A DNA stretch of 64,000 nt from Thermocrinis ruber (GTDB taxonomy: Bacteria; Aquificota; Aquificia; Aquificales; Aquificaceae), in NCBI RefSeq assembly GCF_000512735.1, contig NZ_CP007028.1:558001-622000 (forward strand), in the 5' to 3' direction. The notes beneath the pieces are model-generated. The model was not told the origin of the DNA, ran no database searches, and saw nothing but the letters and a program-made list of their open reading frames with translations. Shown here piece after piece: positions 57,179 through 64,000 of this stretch; the first letter of the stretch is position 1; the number at the start of each line of letters is the position of its first letter. A program made the translations under genes and the position numbers.

Positions 57179-58690
57179 ATGGCTTGGCAAGACACCCTGA
57201 ACCAGTTGAAGGAAAAGTTTCTCTCCCTTAGCACTTCCCAAAAGGCTCTCGTTATTGGTGTGCCCCTTGCGGTTTTGACCCTACTTTCTTTACTCCTTTT
57301 CTACGCGGGAAAGCCCAACTATGTGGTCCTCTACGGAGGATTAAGCGGTGAGGATCTGAACGCAGTTCTTTTTGAGCTGGATAAAGAGGGCATTAAATAC
57401 AAGCTGAGCCCAGATGGTTCCACCATCTTTGTGCCAGAGGACAAGGCAAGAGACCTGAGGCTAAAACTTGCTGCCAAGGGAATTCCAAGCAAAGGCATAG
57501 TAGGCTATGAAGTCTTTGATAAGGGAAGTTTTGGTGTCTCGGACTTTCAAAATCAGGTGAATTTCAAGCGGGCGGTGGAAGGAGAGTTGGCAAAAACCAT
57601 AATGAGAATTGAAGGGGTGGATTACGCAAAGGTAAACATTGGCATGCCAGAAAAGTCCATATTCTTGAGGGAAGAGGACGAGCCCACTGCCAGCGTTTTA
57701 ATAAGGTTAAAGCCCGGACATGAGCTGTCGCCCGAGCAGGTGAAGGCAATAAGGAACTTGGTTGCCCTGAGCGTCCCAAGACTGAGCCCAAAGAATGTGG
57801 TTGTGGTGGATGACAAAGGGCGAGACCTTACCGCATTGCTTGAAGAGGATGAGATTTTAAAGGATAAAGAACTCAAGCTAAAGGCGGAGTTTGAGAAGAA
57901 CCTTTAGAGGAAGATCCAAAAGACCTTGGAGGAAGCCTTAGGCGTGGGCACCGTTAAGGTAAAGGTATCCGCAGACATAGACTTTACCAAGAGGGAACAA
58001 AAAGAAGAGATCTACGACCCGGACATGACGGCCATAGTCAGTCAGCAGAAGAAAAAGGAGAGAACATTTGGGGCGGTTGTTGGAGGAGTACCGGGTACGG
58101 GTGCCAATGTTCCACCGGGTACGGGTGCAGTGCAGGGTGCCGGAGGACCATTAACCTCAGAAAAGAGTGAAACCATAACCAACTACGAAGTTAGCAAGAA
58201 AGAGGTATATACCCAAGACCCTCTGATAAAGGTCAGAAGGTTGAACGTGGGTGTAATGATAGACAGCAACCTTAAAGGCGTAGATTTGGAAAAGGTAAAA
58301 CAGATGGTTCAGGCATCCGCAGGCATAGACCCAAACAGGGGTGATGTACTGAGTGTGGTTTCTGTCCCCTTCAGGAAACCTGAGGCGGAAAAGCCACCCA
58401 TTTCTTACGCAGAGTATATAAAGTGGGTTGCATTGCTTGTGTTTAGTTTGGTATCCTTTATAGCCCTTTTCATTGCCTTGAAGAAACTAAAGAAAAAGCC
58501 AGCCCCCACTGCTTACATACCACCCATTCCTACATCAGTTCCCTCTGGGCTTGAGGAATTGGCAGGGGTTGAAGAGATAAGGATAAAGGCAAAAGAAGTG
58601 GCAAGTATAGAAGCCATCTCCAAGTTGGCAAAGGAAGAACCCCAAAAGGTAGCCAAGATCATAAAAGCCTGGTTAAAGAGTAAAGGTTGA
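57179..58690 (+). pseudogene. fliF: Flagellar MS-ring protein FliF, interrupted by an in-frame TAG
   Basis: The MS ring that anchors rod, export gate and C-ring. The N-terminal part (57179-57907) has a membrane helix (about 24-44) and the YscJ-like domain (NYVVLYGGLSGEDLNAVLFE). It ends EKNL-TAG at 57905-57907, and the same frame continues RKIQKTLEEALGVGTVKVKV to 58690, with a second helix (about YIKWVALLVFSLVSFIALFI) and a C-terminal FliG-binding segment. The TAG replaces one residue (perhaps Gln, CAG). Readthrough, error or mutation remain open; a TTG at 57926 could only start the second half. Confidence 0.88.
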
Positions 58691-58692
58691 TC

Positions 58693-59640
58693 ATGGATGA
58701 ACAACTTCTGTCCCAAGAGGAGATAAACCTACTACTAAAGACCCTTGGAAAGGAGGAGAAAAAACAGGTAAAAACTGACAAAGAGGTTCAGCCCTTTGAC
58801 GTATCAGCTTTAGAGCGTATATACGCAGGAAGATTGCCAAGCTTGGAGTTTGTCTTTGAAAGATGGATCAGCGGTTTGAAGAGGGGGTTGGTTTCAGTGA
58901 TAGTGGGTGTGCCAACAATAATAAAGGAGAGCGTAGGCTCTGTGAAATTCAGTGAACTTGTTTCAAGACTTCCCTTCCCATCTGCGGTGGGTTATTTCAA
59001 CCTCCATCCTTTCAAAGGCAATTTTATGATCATCCTTGACCCGAAGCTAATATACATGGTCGTAAGCAATGTCTTTGGTGGTTCTGCCAAGCCTTACAAG
59101 ATTGAGGGAAAGGAATTCACGAAGGTGGAGATGAGAATAATAGAAAGAATGCTTAGGGTTATGTATGCGGAGCTGGAAGAAGCCTGGCGAACTGTTATGA
59201 ATGTGCAATTGATTCCCATAGGCATAGAAACAAACCCAGCTATACTCATGTTTGCAAGACCGAAAGAGAAATACATAGTTTTAAGACTTACGGTTAGTCT
59301 GGAAGGGGGAGACGGCTACATATTGCTTGCCATACCTCAGGAAGGAATAGAACCCTATAAGGAAATGCTAAAGGGTATCCTTGAAAGGAGTCCCGAGGAT
59401 TATGAAAAGCTACTGAAGGCTATACTCGGAGTGCCTTTGCATATAAGTGTGAAACTTGGCTATACCAAAATCACCTTAGGAGAACTATACAACCTTAAAG
59501 TAGGAGATACAATAACCTTGGACAAGCCCACAAGAGAACCGGTGGAGATCTACGTGGAGGGGATTAAAAAGTTCTTGGGCGTGTTAGGCCATTCAAAGAA
59601 CAAAAAAGCTTTTAAGATAATACAAGATGTCCAAGAATAA
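58693..59640 (+). CDS. fliM: Flagellar motor switch protein FliM
   Basis: C-ring component. The N-terminal LLSQEEINLLLKTL is the CheY-binding/FliM start; the CheC-like middle (LSSLEFVF-type ERWISGLKRGLVSVI, NVFGGSAKPY) and the SpoA C-terminal domain (VPLHISVKLGYTKITLGELYNL, VGDTITLDKP) follow. ATG 58693 is chosen with AAAGG 6 nt upstream; TTG 58687 is an alternative overlapping the fliF stop. fliG is not between fliF and fliM. Confidence 0.93.
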   Translation: MDEQLLSQEEINLLLKTLGKEEKKQVKTDKEVQPFDVSALERIYAGRLPSLEFVFERWISGLKRGLVSVIVGVPTIIKESVGSVKFSELVSRLPFPSAVGYFNLHPFKGNFMIILDPKLIYMVVSNVFGGSAKPYKIEGKEFTKVEMRIIERMLRVMYAELEEAWRTVMNVQLIPIGIETNPAILMFARPKEKYIVLRLTVSLEGGDGYILLAIPQEGIEPYKEMLKGILERSPEDYEKLLKAILGVPLHISVKLGYTKITLGELYNLKVGDTITLDKPTREPVEIYVEGIKKFLGVLGHSKNKKAFKIIQDVQE

Positions 59641-61360
59641 AGAGATCGCAGAAATATTCTCTAAGATGGCAGACATTATGGAATTTTTGGGGGAGAATCC
59701 TTACAGGATAAACGCTTACAGGAGGGTGGCGGAGGTCCTTTCTGAGTTAGGAGTGGATGTGGAGGAGTTGGTTAAAACTGGTAAGATATACCAGATACCC
59801 GGAATAGGAGAATCTTCTATAAGCAAAATATTGGAGTATCTAAGAACTGGGAAAATATCTAAATACGAGGAGCTGAAAAAGCAGGTGCCGGAGGATCTGC
59901 TTGAACTCCTTGATGTGCCTGGCATTGGTCCGAAAACCCTAAGGTTAGCCTACGAAAAGCTACATGTCAGAACTAAGGATGACTTTTTGAGGGCAGTCAG
60001 AAGTGGAATGCTTGCTACCTTGCCCGGTATAAGGGAGAAAAAATTACAGAACATAATGAGAGGGCTTGAACTGTATGAAAAGAGTAAAGAGCGTATGTCC
60101 CTTATAGAAGCTTATCAATTGGGCGAAAGGCTTTTGGAACATATGAAAAAAGTTGGGGAGCTTTACCAAAATATAGAACTGGCAGGAAGCCTAAGAAGGA
60201 AAAAGGAAACCGTTGGAGATATAGACCTCTTGGTTTCTGCGGATAAAAGGTTTTGGTCCACACTGCACGAGCACTTTACTAAATTTGATGAAGTTCAGGA
60301 TGTTCTACTTAAAGGAGAAACAAAATCCAGTGTGATTTTAAAAAACGGAAAACAGGCGGATTTCAGGACTGTTGAACCCCATCAATGGGGCTCTGCCCTC
60401 CAATACTTCACTGGTTCAAAGGAGCACAATGTTAGGATAAGGGATATAGCAAAAGCTAAGGGATTAAAGTTGAGCGAATACGGCGTCTTTAGGGCAGACA
60501 CAGAAGAGTGGTTGGGTGGAAGAACGGAAGAAGAGGTCTATGAACTTCTTGGTATGGATTGTCCTCCACCCGAGCTAAGGGAAAATGTGGGAGAGGTAGA
60601 GCTTGCCCTGGAGAGGAAGCTACCGAGGCTTGTGGAATGGGAAGACATAAAGGGTGATTTTCACATGCATACCAACTGGAGCGATGGGCTTGGTAGTATT
60701 GAGGAAATGGCGGAGACCGCCTACAGGCTGGGATTGCAGTACATCGTCATAGGAGACCATTCTCCCTCCGCAAGGGTAGCGAAGGGCTTAGACATACAAA
60801 GATACAGAGAACAGTGGAAGGTAATAGAGAGGTTAAACAGCTACTATAACAAGAAGGGCTTTTATATACTTAGGGGGTGCGAGGTGGATATACTTCCCGA
60901 TGGCAGTTTGGACCTTCCCAATGAATTTTTAGAAGAGTTTGACTTTGTGGTAGCTTCCATACATACACGCTTTGGACAGGATAACACCTATAGAATTTTA
61001 CGAGCAATAGAAAATCCCTATGTGAATTTAATAGGACATCCTACTGGGAAGGCTTACGGAAGCAGAGAGGGCTACCCTCTCGACATGGAACAGATAATAA
61101 ACTTGGCAAAGGAGACAGGAACCGCGTTGGAGCTAAACACATTCAGGGCAGACCTCTCCCCAGAAATGGTTAGAAAGTGTGTTGAAAAGGGCGCGCTCGT
61201 TGCCATCGTAACCGACGCCCACGCACCGAGCCACCTAAGATATCTAAAGATTGGTTTAGGTTTGGCAAGAAGGGGATGGGCAAAGAAAGAGGACATTTTA
61301 AACACAAGAACTGTGGAGGAAATAAAGGAGTTTGTAAGGAGAAAAAGGTACAATAGATAA
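59627..61360 (+). CDS. polX: DNA polymerase X family protein with PHP domain
   Basis: A 577-aa repair polymerase. An N-terminal helix-hairpin-helix part (about 1-130: IPGIGESSISKIL, VPGIGPKTLRLA), the pol beta-like nucleotidyltransferase GSLRRKKETVGDIDLL (about 189-204) and a C-terminal PHP domain (about 345-575: DFHMHTNWSDG, IGDHSPSARVAKG, IVTDAHAPSH) that usually gives 3'-5' exonuclease activity. It overlaps fliM by 14 bp. Confidence 0.94.
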   Translation: MSKNKEIAEIFSKMADIMEFLGENPYRINAYRRVAEVLSELGVDVEELVKTGKIYQIPGIGESSISKILEYLRTGKISKYEELKKQVPEDLLELLDVPGIGPKTLRLAYEKLHVRTKDDFLRAVRSGMLATLPGIREKKLQNIMRGLELYEKSKERMSLIEAYQLGERLLEHMKKVGELYQNIELAGSLRRKKETVGDIDLLVSADKRFWSTLHEHFTKFDEVQDVLLKGETKSSVILKNGKQADFRTVEPHQWGSALQYFTGSKEHNVRIRDIAKAKGLKLSEYGVFRADTEEWLGGRTEEEVYELLGMDCPPPELRENVGEVELALERKLPRLVEWEDIKGDFHMHTNWSDGLGSIEEMAETAYRLGLQYIVIGDHSPSARVAKGLDIQRYREQWKVIERLNSYYNKKGFYILRGCEVDILPDGSLDLPNEFLEEFDFVVASIHTRFGQDNTYRILRAIENPYVNLIGHPTGKAYGSREGYPLDMEQIINLAKETGTALELNTFRADLSPEMVRKCVEKGALVAIVTDAHAPSHLRYLKIGLGLARRGWAKKEDILNTRTVEEIKEFVRRKRYNR

Positions 61361-61362
61361 AT

Positions 61363-61926
61363 ATGCCACGCCATCAAAACACCAAAGAAAAAATTTTAGA
61401 ATCCGCCCTCAAGCTGTTCTCGGAAAAGGGCATAAGGGAGACCACCATAAAGGATATTGCTAAAGATGTGGGCATAACAGAAGGTGCCATATACAGACAC
61501 TTTGTTAGTAAAGATCAGATTGTTAGCACCCTCTTTTCCACGTATGCCGAAAGGCTGTATGAAGAGCTGATCTCGGTAGTTGAGGAAAAAACATTAATAG
61601 AAAACAGGTTTTTTAAGCTTGTGAAAACATTCTTAAACTTTTGCTTTGATAACCCACAAGCTTTTAAGTTCATAAACTTGTTCCACTATCTGAGGGCTGA
61701 GGAAGTAAAGAACTTTCAAAACCTCCCTAAAGACGCCCTGATGAAGTTCATGGATGAAGGTTTCAAGAAGGGAATTATCAAGGTCAGAAGGGAGTTGGCT
61801 TTAGCCATGGTGGTGGGCACTTTGGAAAGGACATTCCTTTTAGTGGAGGGTGGAATAATAGAAAGGGAGGCGGGCTTGGAGGAGGAGTTGGCAGAAGTCC
61901 TCTGGAAGGCAATTACTTACCAATAA
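61363..61926 (+). CDS. TetR-family transcriptional regulator
   Basis: A 187-aa repressor-type regulator. The N-terminal helix-turn-helix (TIKDIAKDVGITEGAIYRHF, about 26-45) is clear; the C-terminal domain is helical and variable. It follows polX by 2 bp and overlaps the convergent encapsulin gene by 14 bp. Its target and ligand are unknown. Confidence 0.9.
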   Translation: MPRHQNTKEKILESALKLFSEKGIRETTIKDIAKDVGITEGAIYRHFVSKDQIVSTLFSTYAERLYEELISVVEEKTLIENRFFKLVKTFLNFCFDNPQAFKFINLFHYLRAEEVKNFQNLPKDALMKFMDEGFKKGIIKVRRELALAMVVGTLERTFLLVEGGIIEREAGLEEELAEVLWKAITYQ

Positions 61927-62758
61927 CGAGTATAGCACCTGGCCTTTTTATCCTTGGTGCCAAAATCTCCATTACCCTGAATTCATGAACCATGTTGGTG
62001 GTTTCCACATAGGCAAGGGACACATCAAGGGCTACCACTATGTCCATGTTCTGAGGACCAGCGGAGACAAGTATAGCCTTCCCCTCTGGCACTATGGGGG
62101 AGGTGTGAACTTCGCTGACTATTTTCTTTATCTGCTCTATCTCAAGGAGCCCTGTGTTGTGATAGACGCGGTTTAGCTTGAAGTAATCCTTTGGGTTCAA
62201 AAGAAGATGGTATGGACCAAAAAATCCGCTTTCACTGAGCTTTGCCACACCCAAAGAAACATCATTAAAGGCATTTCCCATCACATCCCAATCGCTCATT
62301 GAGATGCTTTGCCTTCCCTCCGCCGTCAAGAGCCCTTCTATGCCTAGCTTTTTGTTGCCGTGTATTATAAGGGTGTCTTCTGCCACTGCGGTGGCAAAGG
62401 CTGCGGCGGACGCGGTGGATGTATCTATGGGCAAGCTAAACTGCCTGCTGTATTCAAGGTCCCTCCAGCTTATGGAAAAAGGTTTGTAGATGGTAGGAAG
62501 AACTATGTGTATTCTTTTACCTACCCTAACTGGCTCGCAGGTTTGGGCTTCCTCTCCGGGTCTTACCTCACAGCTACCGGGCTCCACACCAAGAAACACA
62601 TCGTAGGATATAACCTGATGCCCTGCACCTATTGGACCAACTACAGGCATAAACCTTCTGCAAACTAATGTATTTTTTGCTACCCTTATAACCGCCTCCT
62701 CTAAGGCGGACCACTCTTCCTGCGTAAGGGGTGATTGATCTCTACCCAGAAAGTCCAT
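61913..62758 (-). CDS. Family 1 encapsulin shell protein
   Basis: A 281-aa HK97-fold nanocompartment protein. The N-terminal MDFLGRDQSPLTQEEWSALE and AKNTLVCRRFMPVVGPIGAG, the SISWRDLEYSRQ (Trp in the flavin-site region of Thermotoga encapsulin), HGNKKLGIEGLL, FFGPYHLLLNP, and C-terminal ALDVSLAYVETT...IKRPGAILVIG follow the Thermotoga protein closely as I recall it. Strong own Shine-Dalgarno (AGGAGG, 6-nt spacing) inside the tsaE end. No ferritin-like, DyP or hemerythrin cargo gene is adjacent; the neighbours are tsaE and a metal transporter. Confidence 0.92.
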   Translation of the reverse strand: MDFLGRDQSPLTQEEWSALEEAVIRVAKNTLVCRRFMPVVGPIGAGHQVISYDVFLGVEPGSCEVRPGEEAQTCEPVRVGKRIHIVLPTIYKPFSISWRDLEYSRQFSLPIDTSTASAAAFATAVAEDTLIIHGNKKLGIEGLLTAEGRQSISMSDWDVMGNAFNDVSLGVAKLSESGFFGPYHLLLNPKDYFKLNRVYHNTGLLEIEQIKKIVSEVHTSPIVPEGKAILVSAGPQNMDIVVALDVSLAYVETTNMVHEFRVMEILAPRIKRPGAILVIGK

Positions 62759-63161
62759 AGCGCACCTCCTTTTTGTTAAATTTTAACACTACCCTTCTTC
62801 CATCTCCTTCAAACAGAAACTCAATAATACAATCGCAAAGCTCTAGGTTCCTTGCCCACTCCACCACCACTATACCTTCTCCCACAAACTGCTCCACGTC
62901 AAAGTCCTCCACCCTGTACAGGTCTATGTGTATTAACCTTCCCCTTTGGGTGGGATACTCATTGACGATTGTAAAGGTGGGACTTCTAACCTGATAGCCC
63001 TCCCTTATTCCTAAACCCTCTGCCAAACCTTTTACGAAAGTGGTTTTGCCCGACCCCAGGTCTCCAAGTAGGCATATTACTTCATCCCCCTTTAGCCTTT
63101 TGGCAAACTCTTTTCCAAAGTTTATAGTCTCTTGTTCGTCCTTCAAAAAGATCTCATCCAT
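62742..63161 (-). CDS. tsaE: tRNA threonylcarbamoyladenosine biosynthesis protein TsaE
   Basis: The ATPase of the t6A37 tRNA-modification complex. Walker A LLGDLGSGKTTFVKGLAEGLG (about 32-52, split), SPTFTIVNEYPTQRGRLIHI and DLYRVED are typical. 139 aa. It overlaps encapsulin by 17 bp and the transporter gene by 8 bp. Confidence 0.95.
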   Translation of the reverse strand: MDEIFLKDEQETINFGKEFAKRLKGDEVICLLGDLGSGKTTFVKGLAEGLGIREGYQVRSPTFTIVNEYPTQRGRLIHIDLYRVEDFDVEQFVGEGIVVVEWARNLELCDCIIEFLFEGDGRRVVLKFNKKEVRYGLSG

Positions 63162-64000
63162 CCTTACACTCCTTTATGCATTTGGCTATTTGAGAGAGGG
63201 CTATGTATGGGTTTTTTTCCTCTGTTTCCCACACAAATATACCCGCCCTGCTCAGGTTAAGCCTGGCGGTTTGATCTTCGGGATGCCACCCGCACACTAC
63301 AATGTTCACTCCACTTTCTGCCAATATTTGAGATATCTCCCTTTCATCGCCGGAGATCTCCTTTAAAAGCTCCCTCTTTCCGTCGGAGAATATGGCCAAG
63401 TATTTGGTATTTTCAAAGTGGGAAGAAACCTTTTGCTCCTCGTCCAAAAGCACACCCACCCTTGGCTTCATTCCTCCCACCGGCTCGTAATGGATAAAGA
63501 CCATCTCCAACTCAGGGATCTCCCTCTTTAGCCTTTCTTCCAAAGCATCCACCGTTTGATGGATGTGATGGAAGTTCCAACCCTCTACCGCTACTGTAAT
63601 ATCCGCAAAGAGCCTTCCGCCAGAGGACCTAACATAAAGATGTTTTATTTCCTTTATGTTTTCAAAATCCAGTATGATCTGCCTTATTCTCTCTAAGGTC
63701 TTTTCATCGGCAGAAACATCCAAAAGCACCGCAAACTCCCTTTTGAGTATGCTTATGGCAGTCCAAAGGATCAAAAGGCTCACAGCCATCGCAAAGTATC
63801 TGTCCAACTGGTACCCAAGCTTAGCACTTACAAAGCTCAAAAGCACCAAAGAGGAGCCAAAGGCATCCGTTAGGGTGTGATAGGAGTCCGCTATGAGGGC
63901 TGGAGAGTTGTACCTTTTGCCCGCCCACCTTTCCAGCATAGAAAGGCTAAGGGAGCCAAGGAGAGAAAAGACCACAACCCCCGCACCAATGCCCCAAAAC
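63154..64000 (-). CDS. Cation diffusion facilitator transporter with C-terminal NifX/NifB-like domain, 5' end outside window
   Basis: A CDF metal exporter (zinc, iron or similar). The visible part has NSPALIADSYHTLTDAFGSS with the metal-site HxxxD, membrane helices, and the cytoplasmic CDF domain (RLFADITVAVEGWNFHHIHQ, ERLKREIPELEMVFIHYEP). After about residue 170 of this part comes an extra domain (VGVLLDEEQKVSSHFENTKY, SGVNIVVCGWHPEDQTARLN) like the dinitrogenase Fe-Mo-cofactor/NifX family. The frame stays open to the window edge, so the first helices are missing. It lies upstream of tsaE and encapsulin in one operon. Confidence 0.85.
   Translation of the reverse strand, partial: FWGIGAGVVVFSLLGSLSLSMLERWAGKRYNSPALIADSYHTLTDAFGSSLVLLSFVSAKLGYQLDRYFAMAVSLLILWTAISILKREFAVLLDVSADEKTLERIRQIILDFENIKEIKHLYVRSSGGRLFADITVAVEGWNFHHIHQTVDALEERLKREIPELEMVFIHYEPVGGMKPRVGVLLDEEQKVSSHFENTKYLAIFSDGKRELLKEISGDEREISQILAESGVNIVVCGWHPEDQTARLNLSRAGIFVWETEEKNPYIALSQIAKCIKECKDG

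Noticed and set aside
61913-64000. Prophage origin of the encapsulin gene
   Set aside because: The shell has the HK97 fold, but no portal, terminase, protease or tail gene is present and the sequence matches cellular family 1 encapsulin.

Overview
The window looks like chromosome of a thermophilic, chemolithoautotrophic member of the Aquificaceae (Hydrogenobacter/Thermocrinis/Aquifex type). The pointers are a 2-oxoacid:ferredoxin oxidoreductase operon of the kind used in the reductive TCA cycle, a haem-A biosynthesis and haem-copper-oxidase cluster, lipid A genes (lpxB, lpxC), flagellar genes, an archaeal-looking class I aldolase, heavy AGR/ATA codon use, and very tight packing with overlapping genes. 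Genus is inferred from content only; no database was searched.

Layout. 1-833 is the 5' half of a 16S rRNA gene (minus strand), driven by three tandem consensus promoters (927-1127). 1184-9761 is mainly plus-strand housekeeping: argF, def, a SpoVG-like gene, a ResB/Ccs1-type cytochrome c maturation gene, a UPF0114 gene, ispE (with a tRNA-Gln inside its 3' end), prs, rplY and pth. glmS lies opposite with a +1 frameshift. 9806-11785 is an OprC/NosA-like copper TonB-dependent receptor. 11898-17038 holds mutS2, fliI, cpoB and a DUF815 ATPase. 17004-20900 is pstSCAB headed by a small unknown periplasmic protein and a PHO-box-like operator. 20962-33477 is one long minus-strand run of touching or overlapping genes: gltB-argG-aroD-hemD-lpxC-tonB-ADH synthase-like aldolase-fabI-HlyD adaptor-ABC permease. 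33528-37074 holds mogA, a SAM hydrolase-type gene, lysC, tRNA-Ser, a 2Fe-2S ferredoxin and frr. 37071-43472 (minus) holds a PTPS-family enzyme, ctaA, ctaB, an odd haem-copper-oxidase subunit I, surE, ilvN, a PAP2 phosphatase and a GT39-type glycosyltransferase. 43573-47847 (plus) is the 2-oxoacid oxidoreductase operon followed by lpxB. 47825-51543 (minus) is hfq-hflX-purA-small ORF-rluD. 51582-61926 (plus) runs tRNA-Leu, ymdB, fabG, tgt, a TPR protein, flgB-flgC-fliE-fliF-fliM, polX and a TetR regulator. 61913-64000 (minus) is a cation-diffusion-facilitator/NifX fusion (cut by the window edge), tsaE and a family 1 encapsulin shell protein.

Three genes expected to be essential or central (glmS, hemD, fliF) each carry one lesion with both halves otherwise intact. 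The glmS lesion sits on CUU UGA, the slip site used by release factor 2 mRNA; the other two look like sequencing errors or fresh mutations. The most notable items are the encapsulin next to a metal transporter but without a visible cargo gene, a haem-copper oxidase subunit lacking the CuB His-His pair, the copper receptor, the tRNA-in-ispE overlap, and a group of genes whose -10 box lies 6-8 nt before the start codon, suggesting leaderless mRNAs. No insertion sequence, prophage, CRISPR array or convincing rho-independent terminator was seen.
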